Assembly: GCF_001758785.1 (NCBI RefSeq) | Contig: NZ_LROM01000016.1 | Location: 1-51,678 of the forward strand | Reading direction: 5' to 3' | DNA: 51,678 bases | Origin: Duganella phyllosphaerae | GTDB taxonomy: Bacteria; Pseudomonadota; Gammaproteobacteria; Burkholderiales; Burkholderiaceae_D | Shown: positions 8,036 to 16,918 of the stretch, piece by piece | Numbering within the stretch: the stretch's first letter is position 1 | How the letters are laid out: every line of letters starts with the position of its first letter | Translations under genes and position numbers: made by a program | The notes under the pieces: model-generated | Database searches by the model: none | What the model was told of the DNA's origin: nothing | Seen by the model: only the letters and a program-made list of their open reading frames with translations

Positions 8036-9829
8036 ATGTTCGAATTCCGTCCCGGCCTTGCCGAAGCGCCCTTTTTGATAGGTCCGAAAGCCCTGTACCA
8101 TGGCGAACTGGACAAGCAGATCGCCATGGTGGCGGCCCGTCTGCTGGCTGGCAACATGGGCCAACAACGCGTGCTGTTTATGGTACGTGACGACCTGGCC
8201 CTGATTCCACTGTTGCTCGGCTGCCTACGCGCTGGCGCGATCCCGCTGCTGCTCGACCCCGGCACCGCCGCTGGCCAGGTACAGTACCTGCTCGAGCACG
8301 CGCAAGTGGCCGGCGTAATCGCCGATGCCGACCGCATCGCGCAATGGCAGCAGGCCGGCATGACCCTGCCCGCGCAGCAGATCGGGGTAGCCGGCGCCCA
8401 AGCCAAGGGCAAGCTGCTCGGCAAGTTGCTGGGGCGACGCGCGCCGGTCGACCTCGACAACTGGCCCGGCCTGCTGTCGGCGCCGGCACCGGCAGCACTG
8501 CCGCCAGCGCGCCAGGAAGGTCCCGCCTACGTGGTCTTCACCTCGGGCAGCACGGCGCGCCCGAAGGGCGTGGAGATGCACTGGCCGGCACTGCTGGCGC
8601 ACCTGAGTACGATCGGTAATCACTACGGACTGGACCACAACTCGCGCATCATGAACCTGATGCCGCTCTCGCATGGTGATGGCCTGGTGCAGGGCGTGCT
8701 GCTTGCGTACCAAGTGGGCTGCGCGCTGGTCCGACCGGCGCCGTTTTCCATCATCGGCATCGAGGCACTGTTGATCGCTGTCTACCGCGAGCAGGTTTCC
8801 CACCTGATCGCCGCGCCCACCGCGCTGGCGCTGATACAGCAGTACGGCAGCCACCTGGCAGAAAACTTCAGCAACGGCCGTTTCCAGTTTGCGATCTCGT
8901 GCAGCGCGCCCTTGAATCCCGCCATCTGGACCGGCTTTGCCAGCACTTTCAAGGTCAAACTGATCAATACCTACGGCTTGAGCGAAACCGGCGCCTGCGG
9001 ACTGTACGCCGGACCGGACGCCGCCAGCCACAAGGTAGGGAGCGTGGGCATGCCGCGTGACATGCAGGCCAAAATCCTGCTCGAGGACGGCAGCGCAGCG
9101 GGGGACGACGAGTCCGGCGAACTGTGCCTGCAAGGCGCCAACCTGATGCACGGCTACCTCGACAATCCCGAAGCCACCGCCGCCGTGTTGCGCGACGGCT
9201 GGCTGCACACGGGCGACCAGGCGCGGCGCGACAGTGACGGTGTCTACTGGATCACCGGCCGCCTCAAGGACCTGATCATTTGTGGCGGCTACAACCTGTC
9301 ACCGGAAGCCATCAACAGCGTGCTGCTGCAACACCCGGCCGTCCTGGAAGCGGCCACCGTCGCCCTGCCCGATGCGACCTGGGGCGAAATACCGGTGGCC
9401 TGCGTGGTGCTGCGCCCCGCCATGGAGGCCGACAGTGCGCAATTGTTGGCCCATTGCGGTAGCCAATTGGGCGCGCACGAGCTGCCCAAGCGAATCGTGT
9501 TCAGCTCGCAATTGCCGCGCACGCCGTCGGGCAAGGTCATTACGGCCCAACTGCAAAAGTCGCTGTCCGTAATGCCGGCTGGAGCGGCCGCCAGCCGTGA
9601 TTGGCGTGCCCAGGTTTTTTCTCTTGCTGCGGAACTGTTCCACGTTGCACCCGACGCGTTGCAGGACAGCTCCGGCCCTGCCAACACGCCGGGCTGGGAT
9701 TCGCTGGCCCATATCAATTTCGTGATCGGACTGGAAGCGCGGTTCGGAATCCGGCTCAGTCCAACCGACGTGGTGCACATGGAATCGCTGGGGGCGACCG
9801 TGCAAATGATCGAGCGGCTCGCGCGCTGA
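8036..9829 (+). CDS. Adenylation-carrier fusion protein (DltA-DltC-like)
   Basis: A 597-residue fusion. The adenylation domain (about 1-510) carries FTSGSTARPKG from 168, NTYGLSETGACG from 311, HTGD at 391-394 and the catalytic lysine of TPSGK at 500. The last 75 residues form an acyl carrier domain with Ser556 in GWDSLAHINFV as the 4'-phosphopantetheine site. One polypeptide thus does what DltA and DltC do as two: activate an acid with ATP and hold it as a thioester. Whether the cargo is an amino acid or another acid cannot be read from the sequence. The gene starts 10 bases after its neighbour and ends one base before the next. Confidence 0.8.
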   Translation: MFEFRPGLAEAPFLIGPKALYHGELDKQIAMVAARLLAGNMGQQRVLFMVRDDLALIPLLLGCLRAGAIPLLLDPGTAAGQVQYLLEHAQVAGVIADADRIAQWQQAGMTLPAQQIGVAGAQAKGKLLGKLLGRRAPVDLDNWPGLLSAPAPAALPPARQEGPAYVVFTSGSTARPKGVEMHWPALLAHLSTIGNHYGLDHNSRIMNLMPLSHGDGLVQGVLLAYQVGCALVRPAPFSIIGIEALLIAVYREQVSHLIAAPTALALIQQYGSHLAENFSNGRFQFAISCSAPLNPAIWTGFASTFKVKLINTYGLSETGACGLYAGPDAASHKVGSVGMPRDMQAKILLEDGSAAGDDESGELCLQGANLMHGYLDNPEATAAVLRDGWLHTGDQARRDSDGVYWITGRLKDLIICGGYNLSPEAINSVLLQHPAVLEAATVALPDATWGEIPVACVVLRPAMEADSAQLLAHCGSQLGAHELPKRIVFSSQLPRTPSGKVITAQLQKSLSVMPAGAAASRDWRAQVFSLAAELFHVAPDALQDSSGPANTPGWDSLAHINFVIGLEARFGIRLSPTDVVHMESLGATVQMIERLAR

Positions 9830-9830
9830 G

Positions 9831-10718
9831 ATGGGGACAGCACCACAGTTGCCACCGCTGCGCGTCTGGCTGTACGGCCTCTTTTTCGCCGCAGCCGTGC
9901 TGGCGCTGCTTATGCCCCTGCGTCAGCTGGTCGAAAAAAAGACTGGCGAGACACTGGCAGCCGACGTGCAGCAGTTTCTGAGTGCCCCGCGCGCCCAAGG
10001 CGATGTACGCGTACTGGGACTGGGCTCCTCGCTGCTCCGGGCCGCAACGCCAGCTGCGAACTACCAGCACTTGCAAGGCCCGCGATGGCGGCGACTTACG
10101 AAGAGCTATGTTGGCCTCGGTCACCTTGACGTAGTGCTGCAGAGTATCGTCCAGCAGCCGCCAGACGTGCTGGTAATCGACACGAACCTGCTGCTGCCGA
10201 GCGATACGCTGATGGAGGATCTGCGCGATACCTTGGCCGATGCCCCAAAAAACGCCGTCTACGCGGTGATGGCGCGGATGGGCCGGGGTGCGCCTTGGTC
10301 CGAACAGGTGCTCCAGCAACAAGACGCCCCATTCCGCTGCGTTGCCGTCGCGCCAGAGCGACTGCAACAGCAAAGAGCGATCCTGGTGCCGCTACAGCAG
10401 GCGGAGTTGTCACGTGCAGCGGTCGACACAGTGCTAGCCGGTAAGTTATCGCGCCTGTCGCAGAAAGGCGTGCGGATCGTTTTTCTCGACCTGCGCCGCA
10501 GCCAGCAATTCGAGCAGGACCTCCTCGTGGAAAAACAGCGCTGGCTACAACGCTGGCAGCGCGTGCTGCCTCCGGGGCCGACCATTCGTTACCTAAGCTC
10601 ACCGGATTTCCATCAACCCGACCTGTACTGCGATGGCCGCCACTTGAGTAGCGCAGGCGCGCTGCGCTTCGCCCCTTGGTGGCGGTACCAGCTCGAGCAG
10701 ATGAGCAAGGATCACTAG
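9831..10718 (+). CDS. Membrane-anchored SGNH-type acyltransferase (DltD-like)
   Basis: A 295-residue protein with one N-terminal membrane segment (about 11-30) and an extracytoplasmic domain. GLGSSLLRA places a GSS motif at residues 65-67, equivalent to the nucleophile block of SGNH enzymes and of DltD. A C-terminal D-x-x-H pair (Asp268, His271, in YCDGRHLSSAGALRF) completes a plausible Ser-His-Asp triad. The adjacent MBOAT and carrier genes suggest it makes the final transfer of an acyl group to an envelope polymer, as DltD does. Overall similarity to DltD could not be measured; another SGNH subfamily such as AlgX/AlgJ-like is possible. Confidence 0.68.
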   Translation: MGTAPQLPPLRVWLYGLFFAAAVLALLMPLRQLVEKKTGETLAADVQQFLSAPRAQGDVRVLGLGSSLLRAATPAANYQHLQGPRWRRLTKSYVGLGHLDVVLQSIVQQPPDVLVIDTNLLLPSDTLMEDLRDTLADAPKNAVYAVMARMGRGAPWSEQVLQQQDAPFRCVAVAPERLQQQRAILVPLQQAELSRAAVDTVLAGKLSRLSQKGVRIVFLDLRRSQQFEQDLLVEKQRWLQRWQRVLPPGPTIRYLSSPDFHQPDLYCDGRHLSSAGALRFAPWWRYQLEQMSKDH

Positions 10719-10719
10719 G

Positions 10720-11847
10720 ATGGTGTGGCTCACTACTTTCGGCTTGTTATTCCTGCCGGTTATGGTTGTGTTGTATTGGCGCCTGTCGGTCGCGTGGCGG
10801 TCGTGGCTGCTGGTGGGGGGCGGGATCGGGCTGCTGGTGCATGATGGCTGGGCCAGCCTGTTGGCATGGACTGCTTTGCTACTTTGGGTGGCACTGATCT
10901 GCGGACCACAGTGGCGGCATCGGGGCGCAATGCAGACATTAGGCCTGACCGGACTGCTGCTTATGTTTGGTGGCTACCAGTTTGGCAAGGCCAGCCACGG
11001 TCTGATCCCTTGGCTGGGATACGCATTCGTCTCGCTAAAAGCTTGGCACATGATCGCCGAACACGGCGGCGGCCTGCTGCGCGAAGGCCGCGCCGGCGTC
11101 ACCCTGGCCTACCTGCTGTTCCCTCCCACGCTGGCAGTTGGTCCGGTGCAACGCTATGACAGCTTCCGGCTAGAACTGCTGCGCGCGCGATGGAACAGCG
11201 CGATGGCATCGCAGGCACTGCAACGCCTGTTGTACGGTTACGTAAAAGTAGCGTTGCTGGCCGCCTACCTGCTGAACCACAAGCTCGGCATGCTGGGCAT
11301 GGGCACTGGCAACCAATGGCTCGATACGTACCTGCCCTTGCTCGGCTACGGCCTCAACCTATACTGGCAATTTTCCGGTTACTGCGACATCGCCATCGGC
11401 TTTGCCGCGCTGCTTGGCATACGGGTGCCGGAGAATTTCCATTTCCCGTTCTCCGCCAGCAATTTGCAAGACTTCTGGCGCCGCTGGCACATCACAGTAT
11501 CGGAATGGTGCCGCGACTTCGTGTTCCGCCCCATCCTGTCGCGCACCCGGCAATACATGCTGGCCAGTCTGGTCAGCATGGTAGTGCTGGGCCTGTGGCA
11601 CGAGCTCTCGCCGCGCTACCTGGCCTGGGGTTTGTTCCACGGCGCCGGCTTGGTGGTAACGCACCTTTGGGCAAAACACATGCCATGGGCGGCGGCGTTG
11701 CGCACCAATGCGCTGTGGCGCGCTGCCAGCTGGTTCCTCACGCTGCAATTCGTCATCCTCAGCTTTGCACTGACTTCGACGCCGGACCTGGCGGCCGCCT
11801 GGCGCTGCCTGGCAACGCTGTTCGCACCATTGATACCGGGGAGTTAA
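10720..11847 (+). CDS. MBOAT-family membrane-bound O-acyltransferase (DltB/AlgI-like)
   Basis: A 375-residue polytopic membrane protein with about ten hydrophobic segments. It carries the MBOAT signature NLQDFWRRWHITVSEWCRDFV (DFWRRWH at 251-257) and the active-site histidine region GLWHELSPRYLAWGLFHG (His294 and His307). FPPTLAVGPVQRY is a further family motif. In Dlt and alginate systems such a protein moves an acyl group from a cytoplasmic thioester across the membrane. Its own C-terminus (LIPGS) has no tyrosine hexapeptide, so the shuttle motif must be on a partner, here the microprotein encoded three bases downstream. It starts one base after the SGNH gene. Third codon positions are less GC-strict than in flanking core genes. 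Confidence 0.87.
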   Translation: MVWLTTFGLLFLPVMVVLYWRLSVAWRSWLLVGGGIGLLVHDGWASLLAWTALLLWVALICGPQWRHRGAMQTLGLTGLLLMFGGYQFGKASHGLIPWLGYAFVSLKAWHMIAEHGGGLLREGRAGVTLAYLLFPPTLAVGPVQRYDSFRLELLRARWNSAMASQALQRLLYGYVKVALLAAYLLNHKLGMLGMGTGNQWLDTYLPLLGYGLNLYWQFSGYCDIAIGFAALLGIRVPENFHFPFSASNLQDFWRRWHITVSEWCRDFVFRPILSRTRQYMLASLVSMVVLGLWHELSPRYLAWGLFHGAGLVVTHLWAKHMPWAAALRTNALWRAASWFLTLQFVILSFALTSTPDLAAAWRCLATLFAPLIPGS

Positions 11848-11850
11848 ACC

Positions 11851-11991
11851 ATGTACGCATTCCTGTTACGCCACCTGCCGACGCCGCTGGTGCACGCGCT
11901 CTACACGCTATGGTACGGCGGTCTGCTGTTGCTGCTGTGGCTCAAGTGGCCGGCTGCGCTGGGCATGGGGTTCCGCTACGGCCAACTTTGA
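11851..11991 (+). CDS. 46-residue membrane microprotein with C-terminal FRYGQL (DltX-like acyl shuttle candidate)
   Basis: A short gene three bases after the MBOAT stop, with a GGGGAG ribosome site eight bases before its ATG. The product has one hydrophobic segment (about residues 12-31, including LWYGGLLLLLWL), then a short tail ending FRYGQL with Tyr43. In Dlt pathways the microprotein DltX ends in a hexapeptide of the form F-x-Y-x-x-F whose tyrosine is acylated by the MBOAT and then unloaded by DltD. Size, topology, gene position and terminal pattern all fit. The final residue here is Leu rather than Phe. Its stop codon touches the proB stop codon without a gap. Confidence 0.75.
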   Translation: MYAFLLRHLPTPLVHALYTLWYGGLLLLLWLKWPAALGMGFRYGQL

Positions 11992-13110
11992 TTACACCAG
12001 CACCAGGTTATCGCGGTGCACCAGCTCCTTGCCTTCCAGGAAGCCGAGGATGCCTTCGATTTCGCTCGACGGCTTGCGCATGATGCGGCGCGTTTCGGCG
12101 CTGGTGTAGTTCGACAGCCCGCGCGCCACCGGCACGCCAGCGTGGTCCACGCACGTGATCACCGCGCCGCGACCGAATTCCCCCTTCACTTCCACCACGC
12201 CGATCGGCAGCAGCGACTTGCCCTCGGCCGTCAGCTTTTGCACCGCGCCCGCATCGAGCACGACCTGCCCTGCCGTGTGCAGGTGGTCGGCCATCCATTG
12301 CTTGCGCGCAGTGAGGTGGCCGGTTTGCGCGGCCAGTTCGGTGCCGATGGCTTCGCCGGCGGCGAGGCGTTCGAGCACATGATCTTCGCGCCCGTAAGCG
12401 ATCACGGTGTGCGCACCCGACTTGGCGGCGCGCTTGGCGGCCAGGATCTTGGTCAACATGCCGCCGCGCCCCAGGCTGCTGCCGGCGCCGCCGGCCATCG
12501 CTTCCAGCGCCAGGTCGCCGGCGCGGCCGTGCTGGATCAATACCGCTTGCGGGTCCTTGCGCGGATCGGCGCTGTACAGGCCCTTCTGGTCGGTGAGGAT
12601 GATCAGGGCGTCGGCCTCGATCAGGTTGGCCACCAGCGCGCCCAGGGTATCGTTGTCGCCGAACTTGATCTCGTCGGTGACCACCGTGTCGTTCTCGTTG
12701 ATGATCGGCACGATGCCAAGGCGCAGCAAGGTGGTCAGCGTGGAGCGGGCGTTCAGATAGCGTTCGCGGTCGGCCAGGTCGGCATGGGTGAGCAGCACTT
12801 GCGCCGTGCCCAGGTTGTGGGCACGGAAGCTGGTTTCGTAAATTTGCGCCAGGCCCATCTGGCCGACGGCCGCGCAGGCCTGCAATTCGTGGATGTCGTG
12901 CGGACGGCGCTCGAAACCGAGGCGCAACATGCCTTCGGCAATCGCGCCGGACGAGACCAGTACCACCTGCTTGCCGAGCGCGCGCAAGGCGGCGATCTGC
13001 GCGGCCCAGCGGGCGATGGCGGCGTGGTCGAGACCGCGGCCGTCGTTGGTAACCAGCGACGAGCCGACCTTGATGATGATGCGTTGGGCTTTTTGTATGA
13101 CGGAATTCAT
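11992..13110 (-). CDS. proB: Glutamate 5-kinase
   Basis: A 372-residue enzyme that phosphorylates glutamate in the first step of proline synthesis. The amino-acid-kinase domain begins with [18 protein letters not shown] and contains the substrate loop [37 protein letters not shown]. The C-terminal third ([26 protein letters not shown]) is the PUA domain. The length is typical. In many Burkholderiales proB follows obgE, as here, although 253 bases and a terminator separate them. The downstream gene on the other strand ends flush with it. Confidence 0.95.
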   Translation of the reverse strand: MNSVIQKAQRIIIKVGSSLVTNDGRGLDHAAIARWAAQIAALRALGKQVVLVSSGAIAEGMLRLGFERRPHDIHELQACAAVGQMGLAQIYETSFRAHNLGTAQVLLTHADLADRERYLNARSTLTTLLRLGIVPIINENDTVVTDEIKFGDNDTLGALVANLIEADALIILTDQKGLYSADPRKDPQAVLIQHGRAGDLALEAMAGGAGSSLGRGGMLTKILAAKRAAKSGAHTVIAYGREDHVLERLAAGEAIGTELAAQTGHLTARKQWMADHLHTAGQVVLDAGAVQKLTAEGKSLLPIGVVEVKGEFGRGAVITCVDHAGVPVARGLSNYTSAETRRIMRKPSSEIEGILGFLEGKELVHRDNLVLV

Positions 13111-13277
13111 GGGTGCGACACTGCTCCAGACAAGCGAAAAAAACGACCGTGGTTGTGCTGTGATTGTGCTTAATGTGCGCAGGTCGGGCGGATGGCCTTG
13201 CTTGCTGCAGAAGGTTGCCGGGCTCGTGGTGACAAAGGCCGGCGGGCATCATCAGCTGATGGCGATTATGCCGATGG

Positions 13278-13319
13278 AAAAAAAAAAAGGCATAAGCAGC
13301 TACTGCTGATTATGCCTTT
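13278..13319 (-). terminator. Rho-independent terminator after obgE
   Basis: Read on the minus strand, AAGGCATAATCAGCAG and CTGCTTATGCCTT form a long stem around a short loop, with one mismatch or bulge, followed by a run of eleven T (13278-13288). It ends the rplU-rpmA-obgE transcript before proB. Confidence 0.92.
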
Positions 13320-13363
13320 GATACCAGATTCCGTCGAGGACCGGTGCGGTCCCCGCGTGAAAA

Positions 13364-14521
<1,158 letters not shown>

Positions 14522-14585
14522 CGATTGAAGGCTTGCGCCTTACAAAATCGGACCATGCGCCCCGCGCATCATCCGTTCAGCGTTA

Positions 14586-14849
14586 TTACGCTGCTGCTGC
14601 TACCACGGTAACGTACTGCTTCGAGCCTGCGCCCTTGATCACGAACTTGACCACGCCGTCCACCAGAGCGAACAGGGTGTGGTCTTTGCCGGTGCCAACG
14701 CCTTCGCCGGCGCGCACTGGGGTGCCGCGTTGACGAATGATGATGCCGCCTGCATTGATCGTTTGACCGCCGTAAACCTTAACGCCCAGGCGTTTTGATT
14801 CTGAGTCACGACCATTTCGCGTTGTGCCGCCGCCTTTTTTGTGTGCCAT
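14586..14849 (-). CDS. rpmA: 50S ribosomal protein L27
   Basis: An 87-residue ribosomal protein near the peptidyl-transferase centre. The N-terminus [20 protein letters not shown] and the core [17 protein letters not shown] are unmistakable L27. There is no N-terminal extension of the type cleaved in Firmicutes. It follows rplU by 37 bases. Confidence 0.98.
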   Translation of the reverse strand: MAHKKGGGTTRNGRDSESKRLGVKVYGGQTINAGGIIIRQRGTPVRAGEGVGTGKDHTLFALVDGVVKFVIKGAGSKQYVTVVAAAA

Positions 14850-14886
14850 GCTAAAGCTCCTTGAGTACTAGTGTGCCGGAACGGGA

Positions 14887-15198
14887 TTAGCCGTTGATCG
14901 AGACGATTTGGATTTCGGTGTAATTCTGACGATGGCCTTGATGCTTCTGGTAGTGCTTACGACGACGCATCTTGAAAATCTTCACCTTATCGTGACGACC
15001 TTGAGCCACAACAGTAACCAGTACCGTAGCACCTTCAACCAGGGGAGCACCAAACTTGATGCTGTCGCCCGCGCCAACGGCGAGGACTTGGTCAATGGTG
15101 ATTTCGGAACCAATGTCTGCAGGTATCTGTTCTACTTTAAGTTTTTCGCCAGCGACAACTTTGTATTGTTTGCCACCGGTTTTTATGACCGCGTACAT
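14887..15198 (-). CDS. rplU: 50S ribosomal protein L21
   Basis: A 103-residue ribosomal protein with the canonical start [14 protein letters not shown] and the basic end [22 protein letters not shown]. The start at 15198 matches the universal N-terminus; an in-frame ATG at 15318 would overlap the -35 box of the promoter. First gene of the rplU-rpmA-obgE unit. Confidence 0.98.
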   Translation of the reverse strand: MYAVIKTGGKQYKVVAGEKLKVEQIPADIGSEITIDQVLAVGAGDSIKFGAPLVEGATVLVTVVAQGRHDKVKIFKMRRRKHYQKHQGHRQNYTEIQIVSING

Positions 15199-15289
15199 GA
15201 TTTGAAACCTCTTCATATGTTGAGAAAAATCCGCCAGCGCCTTGCAGCTACGAGTACTGCTGTCCTGCATGGAAACCGGGGAACCGCAG

Positions 15290-15318
15290 ATTATACATGG
15301 GATGGGTTTTCGCGTCAA
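15290..15318 (-). promoter_or_regulatory. Sigma-70 promoter of the rplU operon
   Basis: On the minus strand TTGACG (15313-15318) is followed by a 17-base spacer and a perfect TATAAT (15290-15295). Transcription would begin near 15283 and run into rplU at 15198, leaving a leader of about 85 bases. Confidence 0.85.
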
Positions 15319-15438
15319 AAACTATTCACAAACTGCCGGCGGCGTGGTATGTCAGTCAACTTGGCTCTCCATCAAGATGGACAAATCCACCAGCGCCCCC
15401 GGTTGAGAGGGCCATGTCGTATAATCTCGGCACCTATA

Positions 15439-16449
15439 ATGTCAACGCACAGGTTCGTCTTGTCTGCCGCCACCCAAACCGCCCCCCAGAACACCATCGC
15501 CCACTCGATCGCCGCCGACATGGACGCGGTCAATGCGGTGATCCGCCGCAAGCTGCATTCCGAGGTCAGCCTCGTCAATCAGATTGCCGAATACATCATC
15601 AGCGCTGGCGGTAAACGCCTGCGGCCGGTATTGGTATTGCTGGTAGCTAATGCGTATTCCTACAAGGGTACGGCCCACCACGAACTGGCCGCCGTGGTCG
15701 AATTCATTCATACCGCCACCCTGCTGCATGACGACGTGGTCGATGAATCGTCGCTGCGCCGGGGACGCGCCACCGCCAATGCGCTGTTCGGCAACGCCGC
15801 GTCGGTGCTGGTGGGCGACTTCCTGTATTCGCGTTCGTTCCAGATGATGGCCGACCTGGCCAATATGCGCGTGATGCAAATCCTCTCGGAAGCGACCAAC
15901 GTGATCGCCGAAGGCGAAGTGCTGCAACTGCTGAACATGCACGACCCGGACGTGAGCCAGGAGCGTTACCTGCAAGTGATCCGCTCGAAAACCGCCAAGC
16001 TGTTCGAAGCCGCCGCCGAACTGGGCGCACTGATCGCCGGTGCCACCGAACCGCAGATCGCCGCCGCCGGCGAATACGGCCGCTCACTGGGTACCGCGTT
16101 CCAGCTGATCGACGACGTGCTCGACTACGCCGGCGACGCTGCCGAAATCGGCAAGAACGTCGGCGACGACCTGCGCGAAGGCAAGCCGACGCTGCCGCTG
16201 ATCTACCTGATGGAAAACGGCACGCCGGAACAGCGCGAACTGGTGCGCACCTGCATCGAGCAAGGCGACGAGCAGCACTTCGACGCCGTGCTGGCAGCGG
16301 TCACGAGCAGTGGCGCACTGGACTTCACGCGCCGCCAGGCCGAGCTCGCTGCCGAGAGCGCAGCCCAGGCGATTGCCGGACTGCCCGAGAGCGAATACAA
16401 GGACTCGCTGCTGCAGCTGGCGCATTTCTCGGTTAATCGCACGCACTAA
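15439..16449 (+). CDS. ispB: Octaprenyl (polyprenyl) diphosphate synthase
   Basis: A trans-polyprenyl synthase of about 336 residues that makes the quinone side chain. The first aspartate-rich motif DDVVD lies at 98-102 (LLHDDVVDESSLRRG) and the second is QLIDDVLDYAGD; GGKRLRP binds pyrophosphate. It is divergent from rplU, as in many proteobacteria. The start is uncertain: the ATG at 15439 has no ribosome site and lies 13 bases after a TATAAT (15420-15425), while a TTG at 15460 is preceded by CAGG and would give 329 residues. Alignment with E. coli IspB shows that everything before residue 25 is extra. Confidence 0.93.
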   Translation: MSTHRFVLSAATQTAPQNTIAHSIAADMDAVNAVIRRKLHSEVSLVNQIAEYIISAGGKRLRPVLVLLVANAYSYKGTAHHELAAVVEFIHTATLLHDDVVDESSLRRGRATANALFGNAASVLVGDFLYSRSFQMMADLANMRVMQILSEATNVIAEGEVLQLLNMHDPDVSQERYLQVIRSKTAKLFEAAAELGALIAGATEPQIAAAGEYGRSLGTAFQLIDDVLDYAGDAAEIGKNVGDDLREGKPTLPLIYLMENGTPEQRELVRTCIEQGDEQHFDAVLAAVTSSGALDFTRRQAELAAESAAQAIAGLPESEYKDSLLQLAHFSVNRTH

Positions 16450-16481
16450 CCGCACGGGCGCGGTTTACCCCTGAGACCCAT

Positions 16482-16511
16482 GGGGTCGGACCCCGTACGG
16501 GGTCCGACCCC
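16482..16511. repeat. Perfect 30-base palindrome between ispB and arsC
   Basis: GGGGTCGGACCCC (16482-16494), the centre GTAC, and GGGGTCCGACCCC (16499-16511) form a perfect palindrome, and each arm is itself nearly palindromic. CCGCACGG and CCGTGCGG flank it as an outer pair. It lies between convergent stop codons and could serve as a bidirectional terminator or be a REP-like repeat. Confidence 0.8.
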
Positions 16512-16529
16512 GGCCTTGGCCGTGCGGTC

Positions 16530-16877
16530 TTACAAAATTTCCAGCACCAGCTCCGAAGGCCGGCACAGGCGCACGCCCTTGTCGGTCACCACGAACGGCC
16601 GGTTGATCAAAATCGGATGGGCCAGCATCGCGTCCAGCAGCGCCGAATCGGGCAACGATAAATCACCGAGGCCCAGCTCGCCGTACAGGTCGCCCTTGTC
16701 GCGCATGGCCTGGCGCACGGTCAGGCCGGCTTGGCCTATGAGTTCTCCCAGCTGCGCCCGGGTGGGCGGGTTTTTCACGTAGTCGATGATCTGCGGCTCG
16801 ACACCGGTGGCGCGGATCGCCTCCAGGGTCTTGCGCGACGTGCCGCAAGCGGTATTGTGATAAATCGTGATTGCCAT
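16530..16877 (-). CDS. arsC: Arsenate reductase, ArsC family (glutaredoxin-dependent)
   Basis: A 115-residue thioredoxin-fold reductase. HNTACGTSRKTLEAI places catalytic Cys11 in the ArsC motif, and the C-terminal INRPFVVTDKGVRLCRPSE supplies the conserved arginines that bind arsenate in the R773 enzyme. It would reduce arsenate to arsenite with glutathione and glutaredoxin. No arsR, arsB or acr3 gene is nearby, so it may be a housekeeping YfgD/ArsC relative. The start at 16877 is the canonical MxxTIYHN; its AAGG ribosome site sits in a hairpin. It follows the TonB receptor gene by 41 bases. Confidence 0.9.
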   Translation of the reverse strand: MAITIYHNTACGTSRKTLEAIRATGVEPQIIDYVKNPPTRAQLGELIGQAGLTVRQAMRDKGDLYGELGLGDLSLPDSALLDAMLAHPILINRPFVVTDKGVRLCRPSELVLEIL

Positions 16878-16878
16878 G

Positions 16879-16912
16879 ATGCTGCCTTCGAGGATCAATT
16901 CAAAGGCAGCAT
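16879..16912 (-). promoter_or_regulatory. Hairpin enclosing the arsC ribosome-binding site
   Basis: Perfect ten-base arms (16879-16888 and 16903-16912; ATGCTGCCTT and AAGGCAGCAT on the minus strand) surround a 14-base loop, directly before the arsC start codon. The AAGG of the second arm is the likely Shine-Dalgarno sequence, so the stem could limit translation. It could also act as an intercistronic transcript-stabilising or terminating hairpin. Confidence 0.5.
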
Positions 16913-16918
16913 TATCAC

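Noticed and set aside
10720..11847. The MBOAT carrying its own C-terminal shuttle hexapeptide
   Set aside because: The protein ends in LFAPLIPGS, without a tyrosine near the C-terminus; the motif is on the separate microprotein.
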